From Frateuria_A sp035944355 (GTDB lineage: Bacteria > Pseudomonadota > Gammaproteobacteria > Xanthomonadales > Rhodanobacteraceae), in assembly GCF_035944355.1 (NCBI RefSeq), contig NZ_DASZBH010000014.1, positions 348,144 to 412,143 of the forward strand: 64,000 nucleotides of DNA, given 5' to 3'. Below, piece after piece: positions 44,092 to 53,267 of this stretch; within the stretch, counting starts at the first letter, position 1; every line of letters begins with the position of its first letter. A model generated the notes under the pieces. The model was not told the origin of the DNA and made no database searches. It was given only the letters and a program-made list of their open reading frames with translations. Made by a program: the position numbers and the translations under genes.

Positions 44092-44507
44092 GCGCCGGCT
44101 TCCTGCTCGATCCGCGCCTGGCGGCCGATACCCGGCCGATCGCGCGGCTGGACCTGTGCGAGGCGCGCCTGATGGACGATGCGCGCTTCGCCTGGCTGGT
44201 GCTGGTGCCGCAGCGCGCGGGCCTGGTCGAGATCGCCGACCTGACGCCCTCGGAACGCACCCTGCTGTGGCACGAAGTCGACCGCGCCGGCGCGGCGCTG
44301 CAGGCGACCGTGCCCTGCGACAAGCTCAACCTCGGCGCGCTGGGCAATATCGTGCGGCAGCTGCACGTGCACGTGGTCGCGCGCCGCGAAGGCGATGCGG
44401 CCTGGCCCGGCCCGGTGTGGGGCAGCGGCGCCGCCGTGCCGTACGGCCAGGCCGACCGGGAAGCGCTGGTGCAGCGCTTGCGGGAGGCGTTGCAGGGCGC
44501 GCGCTGA
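44088..44507 (+). CDS. HIT-family protein (degenerate histidine triad)
   Basis: 139 residues starting in the stop of the dienelactone hydrolase gene. The HIT core is LGNIVRQLHVHVVARREGDAAWPGPVW: the H-x-H pair is kept, but the third triad position is Val. This form (QLHVHVVAR...AWPGPVW) appears to be a subfamily trait and not damage. HIT proteins act on nucleoside phosphoramidates and dinucleotides; the exact substrate of this group is not known. It is predicted soluble and cytoplasmic. Confidence 0.8.
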   Translation: MSAGFLLDPRLAADTRPIARLDLCEARLMDDARFAWLVLVPQRAGLVEIADLTPSERTLLWHEVDRAGAALQATVPCDKLNLGALGNIVRQLHVHVVARREGDAAWPGPVWGSGAAVPYGQADREALVQRLREALQGAR

Positions 44508-44569
44508 GCGGCTCGTTGGCGCGCCGCAGCGCACCGACCGGGCCTGCGAGCGAGGCCCGGCCTTGCCGG

Positions 44570-45061
44570 TTACTGCTGCTGCGGGTCGAAGCCGCCGCTG
44601 GCCGCGTCCTTGCCCTTCTGCTCGTCGGTCATTTTGACCGGGGCGTGGTAGTCCTCCAGCGCGCGCGCCTTGGTCTCCACCGGGTTGATCTTCTTGAGCG
44701 TGCCGCCGTCGTCGTAGTACACGGCGAAGCCGTAGTCGAGCTGCATGCGCGCCATGAATTGCAGGTGAGCCTTGCGGATCTTGGAGTCGTCGCTGGGCAG
44801 CAGCAGCACGGTCTTGGGCAGCTTGCCCACGTCCTTGAGATAGGCGAAGTGGCTGCCGGTATCCAGTGCGGAGAGCACCGCGCCGTCGACCAGGAACTGG
44901 CCGCTCTTGTAGGCCTTCAGGGTCACGTCGTACTGGTTCTGCGACTGCTCGATGGCGGCCTCGTCCTTGACGCTTTCGCGGTGGCAGCCGGCCACCACCA
45001 GCAGGCTGCCGAGCAGAACCGCCGCGCCGGTGCGTTGCATCAGGGTCGAAAAGCGGATCAT
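44570..45061 (-). CDS. Lipoprotein, unknown function
   Basis: 163 residues from ATG 45061, with AGGAGACCCGC ahead of it. Signal with lipobox LLVVAGC (Cys near residue 26). The mature part has a mixed alpha/beta pattern (NQYDVTLKAYKSGQFLVDGAVLSALDTGSHFAYL, split by turns) and a central LPKTVLLLPSDDSKIRKAHLQFMARMQLDYGFAVYY segment, ending in a polar tail. It resembles uncharacterised envelope lipoproteins of Xanthomonads. It is downstream of dcd on the same strand, about 98 bases after it. Confidence 0.65.
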   Translation of the reverse strand: MIRFSTLMQRTGAAVLLGSLLVVAGCHRESVKDEAAIEQSQNQYDVTLKAYKSGQFLVDGAVLSALDTGSHFAYLKDVGKLPKTVLLLPSDDSKIRKAHLQFMARMQLDYGFAVYYDDGGTLKKINPVETKARALEDYHAPVKMTDEQKGKDAASGGFDPQQQ

Positions 45062-45159
45062 GCGGGTCTCCTGCAGGTGGTTCATGGTGGGCCCGCGCAG
45101 TGTAGCGCCGGGCCGGAAGGTGGCGGCCGATCGGGAGGAACGGCCGTTCAGTCGCGCGC

Positions 45160-45726
45160 TCAGGTACGCGGCAGGGTCACGCCCTGCTGGCCCTGGTACT
45201 TGCCGCCGCGGTCCTTGTAGCTGGTCTCGCATTCCTCGTCGGATTCGAGGAAGAGCATCTGCGCCACGCCCTCGTTGGCGTAGATCTTGGCCGGCAGCGG
45301 CGTGGTGTTGGAGAACTCCAGCGTCACGTGGCCTTCCCATTCGGGCTCCAGCGGCGTGACGTTGACGATGATGCCGCAGCGCGCGTAGGTGCTCTTGCCC
45401 AGGCAGATGGTGAGCACCTTGCGCGGGATGCGGAAGTACTCGACCGTGCGCGCCAGCGCGAAGGAGTTGGGCGGGATGATGCAAACGTCCGCCTCGACGT
45501 CGACGAAGCTGGTCGGGTCGAACGCCTTCGGATCGACGATGGTCGAGTTGATGTTGGTGAAGATCTTGAACTCGCGCGCGCAGCGCACGTCGTAGCCGTA
45601 GCTGGAGGTGCCGTAGGACACCAGCTTGTTGCCCTCGCGCAGCTTCACCTGGCCCGGCTCGAACGGCTCGATCATGCCCTGCTGCTCGGCCATGCGGCGG
45701 ATCCACTTGTCGGACTTGATGCTCAC
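45160..45726 (-). CDS. dcd: dCTP deaminase
   Basis: 188 residues with a GTG start at 45726 (VSIKSDKWIRRMAEQ; GGAG lies 8 bases upstream). Motifs: SSYGYDVRCAREFKIF, VCIIPPNSFALARTVEYF, LGKSTYARCGIIVNVTPLEPEW and GHVTLEFSNTTPLPAKIYANEG, which includes the catalytic Glu. The enzyme is a homotrimer that deaminates dCTP to dUTP, feeding dTMP synthesis. Length is close to E. coli Dcd (193). It lies downstream of mrp and the flavin reductase gene. Confidence 0.95.
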   Translation of the reverse strand: MSIKSDKWIRRMAEQQGMIEPFEPGQVKLREGNKLVSYGTSSYGYDVRCAREFKIFTNINSTIVDPKAFDPTSFVDVEADVCIIPPNSFALARTVEYFRIPRKVLTICLGKSTYARCGIIVNVTPLEPEWEGHVTLEFSNTTPLPAKIYANEGVAQMLFLESDEECETSYKDRGGKYQGQQGVTLPRT

Positions 45727-45881
45727 GCTTGCGCTCCATCGATGGCCCGGGTCGCCGGGCGCAAAGCGGGAAAAATACACGGTCCGGCGGTAACGGCGCC
45801 AGCCGCCGGGCTGCAACGCGGAACCGCAGGGCAGGTTTCAGCCGGCCGGGGCGGCCACCTGCAGGGGGGCCATCCAACGGT

Positions 45882-46424
45882 CTAGGCGGCGAGAGCGTGT
45901 TCCAGCGCCGCCAGCAAGGCGCGCAGTTCAGCGCAGCGCTCGGCACTGGCGAGCACCTCCTCGCGGCTGCAGCCGGCGCCCGGCAGCGCCACGGCGCCCG
46001 ACGCGCCGCCCAGCACGCGCGCCGACATGGTTCGAAGGATTTCCACCAGCGCCTCCTGCGCGTGATGCGAGCCGCGACCGGAAGCGTTGAACAGCGCCAC
46101 CGGCTTGCCCGGGAATTCCAGGCTGCCGACCAGCCAGTCCAGCAGGTTCTTGAAGACGCCAGGCACGCCGTGGGCGTATTCCGGGCAGGCGATCAGCAGC
46201 GCGTCGGCCCGCCCCACCGCCTCGCGCAGCGCGAGCACCGCCGGCGGCACGGCGATGGCCTCCACATCCGGGTTGAACGGCGGCAGGTCGCCCAGGCCGT
46301 CGTAGAGCACCAGTTCGAGCGTCGATGGCGCCAGCGCCTGCGCTGCCTGCAAGGCCGCGGTGTTGGCCGAACGCCGGCGCAGGCTGCCGGAAAGGCACAG
46401 CACCCGCCGGCGTGGGCCATTCAT
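45882..46424 (-). CDS. NADPH-dependent FMN reductase family protein
   Basis: 180 residues, flavodoxin-like. The FMN phosphate site is CLSGSLRRRSANTAAL, and the isoalloxazine region is CPEYAHGVPGVFKNLLDWLVGS with the typical PEY motif. Members reduce FMN, azo compounds, chromate or quinones using NAD(P)H. The start codon overlaps the mrp stop (ATGA), so it is co-translated with an iron-sulfur carrier; a redox link is possible but unproven. Confidence 0.87.
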   Translation of the reverse strand: MNGPRRRVLCLSGSLRRRSANTAALQAAQALAPSTLELVLYDGLGDLPPFNPDVEAIAVPPAVLALREAVGRADALLIACPEYAHGVPGVFKNLLDWLVGSLEFPGKPVALFNASGRGSHHAQEALVEILRTMSARVLGGASGAVALPGAGCSREEVLASAERCAELRALLAALEHALAA

Positions 46425-47515
46425 TCGGAAGGCGCGTTCTGCACCACGATCTTGCCCAGGCCCAGCGACTTGTTGCGCGGCTGGCGCGAGAGGCGCCCCG
46501 CGGCGTTGCGGGCGATCTGGCGGTAGCGCGCGGCCAGGTCCGAATCGGGCATCGCCGCCACCGTGGGCGTGCCGCCGTCCGCCTGCTCGCGGATGCGGAT
46601 GTCCAGCGGCAGCGAGCCCAGGTACGGCACCGCGTACTTCTCCGCCATCCGCTCGCCGCCGCCGGCGCCGAACACGTGTTCCTCGTGGCCGCAGTGGGTG
46701 CACACGTGGGTGGACATGTTCTCGACCAGGCCCAGCACCGGCACCTCGACCTTCTCGAACATCTTCAGCGCCTTGATCGCGTCGAGCAGGGCGATGTCCT
46801 GCGGCGTGGTGACGATCACCGCGCCGGCCACCGGCACCTTCTGCGAGAGCGTGAGCTGGATGTCGCCGGTGCCCGGCGGCAGGTCGATGACGAGGTAGTC
46901 CAGCGCGTCCCAGCGGCTGTCGGTCAGCAGTTGCATCATCGCCTGGGTGACCATCGGGCCGCGCCAGATCATCGGCGTCTCCGGGTCGACCAGGAAACCG
47001 ATGGACATCGCCTGCAGGCCGTGGGCCTGCATCGGGATGATGCTCTTGCCGTCCGGTGATTGCGGCCTGCCCTCGATGCCCAGCATGCGCGGCTGGCTGG
47101 GGCCGTAGATGTCCGCGTCCAGCACGCCGACGCGCGCGCCCTCGGCCTGGAGCGCCAGCGCCAGGTTCGCCGAAACGGTGGACTTGCCCACGCCGCCCTT
47201 GCCGGAGGCGACCACGATGATGTTCTTGACGTTGGGCAGCGGCGCCAGTACGCCCTGCACCTTGTGCGGCTGGATGCGGCTGGACACCGACACGCTGGCC
47301 GCCTCGATCGCCGGATCGGCTTCCAGCGCCTGGCGCACGCGCGCGGTCAGCGGCTCGATCACCGTCGCGGCCGGGTAGCCGAGCTGGATGTCGACCGACA
47401 CCCGCGCGCCGTCGACGCCCACCGCGCGCACGGCATCGGCCACCGGCGCGCCGGTGTGGGGATCGGACAGCGCGCCGAGCAGCTGGCGCACGCGCGCTTC
47501 GTTCACTTCGGTCAT
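46421..47515 (-). CDS. mrp: Mrp/ApbC iron-sulfur cluster carrier ATPase
   Basis: 364 residues. An N-terminal MIP18/DUF59 domain (VRQLLGALSDPHTGAPV...) is followed by the MinD-type P-loop ATPase domain: deviant Walker A SGKGGVGKSTVSANLALAL, DADIYGPSQPRMLG, and LVIDLPPGTGDIQLTL. The conserved cluster-binding pair is in THVCTHCGHEEHVFG (CxxC). It carries and transfers 4Fe-4S clusters in the cytoplasm. It is divergent from the DUF2147 gene. Confidence 0.94.
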   Translation of the reverse strand: MTEVNEARVRQLLGALSDPHTGAPVADAVRAVGVDGARVSVDIQLGYPAATVIEPLTARVRQALEADPAIEAASVSVSSRIQPHKVQGVLAPLPNVKNIIVVASGKGGVGKSTVSANLALALQAEGARVGVLDADIYGPSQPRMLGIEGRPQSPDGKSIIPMQAHGLQAMSIGFLVDPETPMIWRGPMVTQAMMQLLTDSRWDALDYLVIDLPPGTGDIQLTLSQKVPVAGAVIVTTPQDIALLDAIKALKMFEKVEVPVLGLVENMSTHVCTHCGHEEHVFGAGGGERMAEKYAVPYLGSLPLDIRIREQADGGTPTVAAMPDSDLAARYRQIARNAAGRLSRQPRNKSLGLGKIVVQNAPSE

Positions 47516-47638
47516 GGGGGAAGACACTTGGACTCGTGGGCCGCCGATTATGCCAGCGGCGGCCCATGCCGGACCTGATGCAGGTCGGCGCGGGAGGTTG
47601 CGCAACGCAGCTTGACGGCCCCGTGGCCGCTCGTCAGG

Positions 47639-47664
47639 CTCCCGCGTACGCTTTCGTACGGGAG
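47639..47664 (+). promoter_or_regulatory. Hairpin covering the ribosome-binding site of the DUF2147 gene
   Basis: CTCCC..GTACG (47639-47650) can pair with CGTACGGGAG (47655-47664) around a CTTT loop. The 3' arm contains most of the GGGAGGG ribosome-binding sequence that sits 5 bases ahead of ATG 47672. The structure would hide the site when folded, so it may control translation. No ligand or protein partner is suggested by the sequence. Confidence 0.35.
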
Positions 47665-47671
47665 GGACAAC

Positions 47672-48115
47672 ATGAAGCCACTGTTCTGCCTGGCGCTTGC
47701 CGCCGGCCTGCTGTTCGGCACCGCCGCCCATGCCGCCAACGACACCCCGGTCGGCACCTGGAAGACCATCGACGACACCACCGGCAAGCCCAAGTCCATC
47801 GTGCAGATCACCGAGCAGGACGGCCAGCTGCAGGGCAAGGTGCTCAAGGTGCTGCAGTCGGACGAGGGTCCGCACCCGGTCTGCCGCAAGTGCGAAGGCG
47901 AGCGCAAGGACCAGCCGGTGGAAGGCATGACCATCATGTGGGGCGTCACCCGCGACGGCGAGGTGTGGGACGGCGGCAAGATCCTCGACCCGCACAACGG
48001 CAAGACCTACAAGGTCAAGCTGAGCATGCTGGCCAACGGCAACAAGCTCGACGTACACGGCTACATCGGCTTTGCCCTGCTCGGCCGCAGCCAGGTGTGG
48101 GAACGGCAGCAGTGA
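47672..48115 (+). CDS. DUF2147 secreted protein
   Basis: 147 residues from ATG 47672 (GGAGGG upstream). Sec signal peptide KPLFCLALAAGLLFGTAAHA. The mature protein shows the DUF2147 pattern: PVGTWKTIDDTTGKPKSIVQI, CRKCEGERKDQPVEGMTIMWGV, WDGGKILDPHNGKTYKVKL and a final IGFALLGRSQVWER. It is a small periplasmic beta-barrel-like protein of unknown role with two Cys in CRKC. It is monocistronic between mrp and panC. Confidence 0.87.
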   Translation: MKPLFCLALAAGLLFGTAAHAANDTPVGTWKTIDDTTGKPKSIVQITEQDGQLQGKVLKVLQSDEGPHPVCRKCEGERKDQPVEGMTIMWGVTRDGEVWDGGKILDPHNGKTYKVKLSMLANGNKLDVHGYIGFALLGRSQVWERQQ

Positions 48116-48158
48116 TGCGCCGCTCCGCGCGCGGGCCCGTGCCCGCCGCGGACGCGCC

Positions 48159-49004
48159 TCAGTCGAACGCCAGGTTGTCGATCAGCCGCGTGGCGCCCAG
48201 CCGCGCGGCGATCAGCGCGACCAGGCCCGCGCGCTCGTCGTCGGCCGGTTCGGCCAGGTCCTCGGCGCGGCGGATCACCGCGTAATCCGGCCGGAAGCCC
48301 GCGCGCTCCAGCGTCGAGGCGGCCACCTGCTCGATCACCCGCCGCGCGTGCCCCTTCTCCAGCAGCTGGCGCATCTTCAGCAGGGTCTGATGGATCTGCG
48401 GCGCGATCGCGCGCTCGGCCTCGGACAGGTACTGGTTGCGCGAGCTCAGCGCCAGGCCGTCGGCGGCGCGCAGGGTCGGCCCCGGCAGCACCTTCACCGG
48501 CAGCGACAGGTCGCGCACCATCCGCTCGATCACCTTGAGCTGCTGGAAGTCCTTCTGGCCGAAAACCGCCAAGTCCGGCTGCACCAGGTTGAACAGCTTG
48601 CACACCACGGTGGCGACGCCGTCGAAATGGCCGGGCCGGTGCGCGCCCTCCAACGTGTCGGTGATGCCCGGCACGTGCACGCTGACGCTCTGCGCCGGAC
48701 CGAAGGGATAGATCGTCGTCACGTCCGGGGCGAACAGCAGGTCGCAATCCATTTCGGCCAGGCCTGCCTGGTCCTGCGCCAGGGTGCGCGGATAGCGTTC
48801 GAAATCCTCGCCGGGGCCGAACTGGGTCGGGTTGACGAACACGCTCGCCACCACCCGGTCGGCGCGCGCACGCGCGAGTTTCACCAGCGAATGGTGGCCT
48901 TCGTGCAGGTTGCCCATGGTGGGCACGAAACCCACCGTCTGGCCCTGGCCGCGCCACCCGCGGATGGTCGCGCGCAAGCTGGCGGCGTCATGAACTGTCT
49001 GCAT
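48159..49004 (-). CDS. panC: Pantothenate synthetase
   Basis: 281 residues. HIGH-like nucleotide-binding motif PTMGNLHEGHHSLV, pantoate site FVNPTQFGPGEDFERYPR, GVATVVCKLFNLVQPDLAVFGQKDFQQL and the KMSKS-like LSSRNQYLS. It condenses D-pantoate with beta-alanine using ATP. It starts 11 bases after panB ends, in the operon pcnB-folK-panB-panC that is also known from E. coli. No panD is in the window. Confidence 0.97.
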   Translation of the reverse strand: MQTVHDAASLRATIRGWRGQGQTVGFVPTMGNLHEGHHSLVKLARARADRVVASVFVNPTQFGPGEDFERYPRTLAQDQAGLAEMDCDLLFAPDVTTIYPFGPAQSVSVHVPGITDTLEGAHRPGHFDGVATVVCKLFNLVQPDLAVFGQKDFQQLKVIERMVRDLSLPVKVLPGPTLRAADGLALSSRNQYLSEAERAIAPQIHQTLLKMRQLLEKGHARRVIEQVAASTLERAGFRPDYAVIRRAEDLAEPADDERAGLVALIAARLGATRLIDNLAFD

Positions 49005-49015
49005 GGGCGGGCTCT

Positions 49016-49864
<849 letters not shown>

Positions 49865-49953
49865 GGGCGAGCGGCCGATTATCCGGCGCGCCGACCGCCA
49901 GGCCAAGCACGCGCACGGGCGGCGGTAGGGTGGGCTTCAGTCCAGCGCGGCCG

Positions 49954-50436
49954 CTACGGTTCGGGGACGCAACCGGAAGTGTCCAGCGCATCCAGCAGCT
50001 CGTCCACCTGGCCTTCCCCGGGCAGATCGAGCTCCGGGGCCAGTTCGGCCAGCGGCAGCAGCACGAAGGCCCGCGCGGCGATGCGCGGATGCGGCAGCGT
50101 CAGGCGATCGTCGTGCAGTCGCACGCCATCGATGTGCAGCAGATCCAGATCCAGCGTGCGCGGCCCCCAGCGCTCGCCCTCGCGCACGCGGCCGGCCGCG
50201 CGCTCGATGCCGAGCAGCGCGTCGAGCAGTTCGTGAGGCGCCAGCGCGGTATCCAGCACGGCCGCGCCGTTGAGGAACGGCGGCTGTTCGCGCAGGCCCC
50301 AGGGCGGCGTGCGATAGAAGCGCGAGTGCGCCAGCAGCCGGGTCTGCGGCAGCGCGGACAGCGCCACGAGCGCCTGGCGCAGGATCGCGTGCGTGTCGCC
50401 CAGGTTGCCGCCCAGCGCGACGAAAGCCCGCGCCAT
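49954..50436 (-). CDS. folK: 2-amino-4-hydroxy-6-hydroxymethyldihydropteridine pyrophosphokinase
   Basis: 160 residues. FVALGGNLGDTHAILRQAL at the start and the HPPK signature RWGPRTLDLDLLHIDG with the Mg2+ Asp pair, then LPHPRIAARAFVLLPLAELAPEL. It transfers pyrophosphate from ATP to the pterin alcohol in folate synthesis. ATG 50436 lies 4 bases after the pcnB stop, so the two are tightly coupled. Confidence 0.96.
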   Translation of the reverse strand: MARAFVALGGNLGDTHAILRQALVALSALPQTRLLAHSRFYRTPPWGLREQPPFLNGAAVLDTALAPHELLDALLGIERAAGRVREGERWGPRTLDLDLLHIDGVRLHDDRLTLPHPRIAARAFVLLPLAELAPELDLPGEGQVDELLDALDTSGCVPEP

Positions 50437-50440
50437 GCGG

Positions 50441-51859
50441 TCAGCCCAATCCGGATTTGCCCGAAGGCCGGCGGCGCCGGCGCTTGCGCGGCGCATCGGT
50501 GGCCGACTCCGCCGCGGCCGCCATGCTGGCCGGCAACGCGGCGGCCAGCACGTCCTGCGGCAATTGCTGGGCATGCGCCCACCACTGGCCGAGCTCGCGG
50601 ATGGCCGGCGATTCGGCGGCGCGCAGCAACAGGAAATCGAACGCCGCCCGGAAGCGCGGATGCGCCATCAGGCGGAACACCCGCTTGCGCTGGATCTGCT
50701 CGAAGCGCGGCTGCAACGACCAGATTTCTTCCATGGTGAGGGTGAAGCGCCGCGGGATCGCCACGCGCTGGCACTGCTCGCCGACCACGTGCGCAGCGGC
50801 GCGCGCCCAGGCTTCGTTGCCGTCCACGCCCTTGGCCATCCAGCCGCGTGCCAGGTCGCGCACCTCGCCCCACAGCAGCACCGCGAACAGGAACGCAGGG
50901 GTGACCGACTTGCCCTCGGCGATCCGCTGGTCGGTATTGGCCAGGCCCTGCTCGATCAGCGAGCGCAAGGCCTCGTCGCCGCGCTTGAGCGCGCGCGCCG
51001 TGGCCGGGAACAGGAACCGGAGCAGGCCGCACTGCTCGAGCATGCGGAAGCTCTTCAGGCCGTTGCCGGCCAGGAACATCTTCAGCGACTCGTCGAACAG
51101 GCGGGCGGGCGCGGCGTCGGCCAGCAGCGGCCCGAGCTCCTCGAACGGGGCGGCCGCTTGCGGATCGATGGTGAAGCCGAGCTTGGCCGCCAGCCGCGCG
51201 GCGCGAAGCATGCGCACCGGATCTTCGCGGTAGCGCGTGGCCGGGTCGCCGATCAGCCGGAGCACGCGGTTCTCCAGGTCGGGCATGCCGCCGACGTAGT
51301 CGCGCACCGAAAAGTCGCTGATGTCGTAGTACAGCGCGTTGACGCGGAAGTCGCGGCGCACCGCGTCCTCTTCGATCGAGCCCCACACGTTGTCGCGCAC
51401 GATCAGGCCGTCGACGATGTGGCGGTCGCCCTCGCTGCCGTCCTCCTCACCGGTGCCGCGGAAGGTGGCCACCTCGATGATTTCCGGCCCGAATACCACG
51501 TGCGCCAGGCGGAAGCGCCGGCCGATCAGGCGGCAGTTGCGGAACAGCTTCTTGACTTCGTCGGGCGTGGCGTTGGTGGCCACGTCGAAGTCCTTGGGAT
51601 GGCCACCGAGCAAAAGGTCGCGCACGGCGCCGCCGACCAGGAAGGCGGCGTAGCCGGCGTCGTGCAGGCGGTAGAGCACGCGCAGCGCGGCCTTGCTGAT
51701 GTTCTTGCGGGAGATCACGTGCTGCTCGCGCGGAATGACCGCGGGCACGGGCGTGACGGAAGTCCTTGCTTCTGGATTCAAGCGGTCTGGGTCCTTGGCG
51801 GCGCACGGCGCCGGTGCAACAAACGCCGCGCTGTGCGCTGCGGTCCGTCCGGGCGGCAT
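50441..51859 (-). CDS. pcnB: Poly(A) polymerase I
   Basis: 472 residues from ATG 51859 (a GTG at 51892 would add 11). Conserved sequence begins at IPREQHVISRKNISKAAL. The nucleotidyltransferase site is FLVGGAVRDLLLGGHPKDFDVATNATP with the two catalytic Asp. RRFRLAHVVFGPEIIEVATFRG and RRDFRVNALYYDI are typical of bacterial PAP. The C-terminus is strongly basic (RKRRRRRPSG), likely for RNA binding. It adds poly(A) tails that promote RNA decay. It is the first gene of the pcnB-folK-panB-panC operon. Confidence 0.95.
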   Translation of the reverse strand: MPPGRTAAHSAAFVAPAPCAAKDPDRLNPEARTSVTPVPAVIPREQHVISRKNISKAALRVLYRLHDAGYAAFLVGGAVRDLLLGGHPKDFDVATNATPDEVKKLFRNCRLIGRRFRLAHVVFGPEIIEVATFRGTGEEDGSEGDRHIVDGLIVRDNVWGSIEEDAVRRDFRVNALYYDISDFSVRDYVGGMPDLENRVLRLIGDPATRYREDPVRMLRAARLAAKLGFTIDPQAAAPFEELGPLLADAAPARLFDESLKMFLAGNGLKSFRMLEQCGLLRFLFPATARALKRGDEALRSLIEQGLANTDQRIAEGKSVTPAFLFAVLLWGEVRDLARGWMAKGVDGNEAWARAAAHVVGEQCQRVAIPRRFTLTMEEIWSLQPRFEQIQRKRVFRLMAHPRFRAAFDFLLLRAAESPAIRELGQWWAHAQQLPQDVLAAALPASMAAAAESATDAPRKRRRRRPSGKSGLG

Positions 51860-51911
51860 GGCGGCCGCCGGATCTGTTCCGGACGGCGGCACGCGACACC
51901 TCGCGCAGGCA

Positions 51912-51939
51912 TTGCCGGGCGAAACAATTTCGCTATACT
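51912..51939 (+). promoter_or_regulatory. Sigma-70-type promoter of the tRNA-Glu gene
   Basis: TTGCCG (51912-51917) and TATACT (51934-51939) are separated by 16 bases. Transcription would start about 14 bases before the tRNA. The -10 element is close to consensus in an otherwise GC-rich region. Confidence 0.65.
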
Positions 51940-51959
51940 AGCGCGCCTCGCAGCTCTGC

Positions 51960-52035
51960 GCTCCCTTCGTCTAGTGGCCTAGGACACCGCCCTCTCAAGG
52001 CGGGAACACGAGTTCGAACCTCGTAGGGAGCGCCA
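51960..52035 (+). tRNA. tRNA-Glu (anticodon CTC)
   Basis: A cloverleaf can be drawn by eye: acceptor stem GCTCCCT (51960-51966) with AGGGAGC (52025-52031), discriminator G, and encoded CCA 52033-52035. The anticodon stem is CCGCC / GGCGG with loop CT-CTC-AA (anticodon 51994-51996). The T arm contains GAGTTCGAACCTC. The D-arm and anticodon stem closely follow those of E. coli tRNA-Glu. It decodes GAG, the dominant Glu codon here. Confidence 0.95.
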
Positions 52036-52222
52036 TTTGCTTTTGCAATCGTCCATGATTGCCGCTGTCTGGAAGGGCCTCGCTGACCCCATGGTTGTTG
52101 GCCGTCGGCTACACTAGAAGCGGCCATCCATGGCCGCCCTCTTCACAAAGAGCAGCGCTCCGGCCGGCGCTTTCAGAGCAGACCGCCGAGCATCCTCCTC
52201 TACAGCCGAGCCCGAGCCGCCC

Positions 52223-52546
52223 ATGACCTTTGTCGTCACCGACAACTGCATCAAGTGCAAGTACACCGACTGCGTCGAGGTCTGCCCGGTCGACGCTTTC
52301 CATGAAGGTCCGAATTTCCTGGTGATCAATCCGGACGAGTGCATCGATTGCACGCTGTGCGAGCCGGAGTGTCCGATCAACGCGATCTACCCGGAGGACG
52401 ACGTGCCGGCCGGACAGGAGGCGTTCGTCGCCATCAATGCCGAGCTGTCCAAGGCCTGGCCGGTGATCACCGAGCGCAAGGACGGCCTGCCCGACGCCAA
52501 GGCGTGGGAAGGAAAGCCGGACAAGCTCGGGCTGCTCGAGCGCTGA
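52223..52546 (+). CDS. fdxA: 7Fe ferredoxin FdxA
   Basis: 107 residues from ATG 52223. Two cluster motifs are present: CIKCKYTDCVEVCP (an expanded spacing typical of the 3Fe-4S plus 4Fe-4S type) and CIDCTLCEPECP. The C-terminal extension (YPEDDVPAGQEAFVAINAELSKAWP and beyond) is the FdxA/FdI type. A soluble low-potential electron carrier. It is monocistronic and ends in a terminator at 52557-52578. Confidence 0.95.
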   Translation: MTFVVTDNCIKCKYTDCVEVCPVDAFHEGPNFLVINPDECIDCTLCEPECPINAIYPEDDVPAGQEAFVAINAELSKAWPVITERKDGLPDAKAWEGKPDKLGLLER

Positions 52547-52556
52547 GCACCATGCG

Positions 52557-52578
52557 CCGCCTCCGGGCGGCGTTTTCG
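52557..52578 (+). terminator. Terminator after fdxA
   Basis: CGCCGCC-TCCG-GGCGGCG followed by TTTT, 10 bases past the fdxA stop. Confidence 0.85.
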
Positions 52579-52605
52579 TCTGCGGAGCTCGCAGGCGTAC
52601 AGACA

Positions 52606-52629
52606 AGAACGCCGCCCGAAGGCGGCGTC
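52606..52629 (-). terminator. Terminator after the BamC-like gene
   Basis: On the minus strand CGCCGCC-TTCG-GGCGGCG is followed by TTCTTGT, 22 bases past the stop of the lipoprotein gene. It faces the fdxA terminator, which uses the same stem sequence. Confidence 0.75.
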
Positions 52630-52650
52630 GCATGCGATCCGCGCGTGCGG

Positions 52651-53226
52651 TCAGCTTCCGAGCTTGGACTTGAGCGTATCGACCACCTTGGCGACCGCGG
52701 CGGCCGGGCCCTGCGCGCGCACTTCGCTGGCGCTCCCGCTGCTGCTGACCGTGACCTGCACTTCGCGCGCGGCCGTGCCGGCCTCGTCCGCGTTGCCGCC
52801 GCGATGGAACAGGCGGCTGAAGAAACCGCGCTTCCTGGCCGGCGCGGCAACCACGCTCAGCGTGTAGGTATGCGCGGCGTCGTCATGGGCGGTCACCTTG
52901 CCGACGTCGCCGCCATCGAGCGCCTGGCCCACGCGCCGATAGGCGTTGTCGACGCTGTCGGACAGCACGAAGCCGTCGGCGATCACGCCGCTTGCGCCGC
53001 CGACGCTGGCGGTGGCGCCGCTGGAAGTCGGGTTGTTGGCGCCCGGCGGCGGGATCACCAGTGCGTCGCTGGCGGCGGGCGTATCCAGGCCCGGCGGGAT
53101 TTCCAGCGGCGATTCCTGTTTGGCCGTATCCCAGGACTTGTGCGAGCGGAACATGCCGCAGCCGGACAGCAGCAGGCCGCTCAGGACCAGGGCCGGCAGG
53201 GCGACGACGAGCGAGGATTTCTTCAT
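52651..53226 (-). CDS. bamC: BamC-like outer-membrane lipoprotein
   Basis: 191 residues from ATG 53226. Lipobox LLLSGC with Cys near residue 23. The mature start (SPLEIPPGLDTPAASDALVIPP) matches the unstructured BamC segment that binds BamD. One helix-grip-like domain follows (LSDSVDNAYRRVGQALDGGDVGKV), whereas E. coli BamC (344 residues) has two, so this is a short form. The gene follows dapA by 41 bases, as E. coli bamC follows dapA. It probably belongs to the BAM complex that inserts outer-membrane proteins. Symbol assigned on context plus N-terminal motif. Confidence 0.72.
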   Translation of the reverse strand: MKKSSLVVALPALVLSGLLLSGCGMFRSHKSWDTAKQESPLEIPPGLDTPAASDALVIPPPGANNPTSSGATASVGGASGVIADGFVLSDSVDNAYRRVGQALDGGDVGKVTAHDDAAHTYTLSVVAAPARKRGFFSRLFHRGGNADEAGTAAREVQVTVSSSGSASEVRAQGPAAAVAKVVDTLKSKLGS

Positions 53227-53267
53227 GGAGTGGATTTCCAAAGAGGGATCAAGCGGCAGCCAGGAGA

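Noticed and set aside
44088..44507. HIT gene as a pseudogene because the third His is missing
   Set aside because: The rest of the motif and the frame are intact, and this variant looks like a subfamily feature.
44538..44560. Hairpin CCGGGCCT..AGGCCCGG between the HIT gene and the lipoprotein gene, considered as a terminator
   Set aside because: The stem is good but neither strand has a T-run after it; a terminator role is not supported by sequence alone.
51960..52035. tRNA-Glu gene as an integration site for a mobile element
   Set aside because: No duplicated tRNA 3' end, integrase or atypical genes follow; fdxA and dapA region are core genes.
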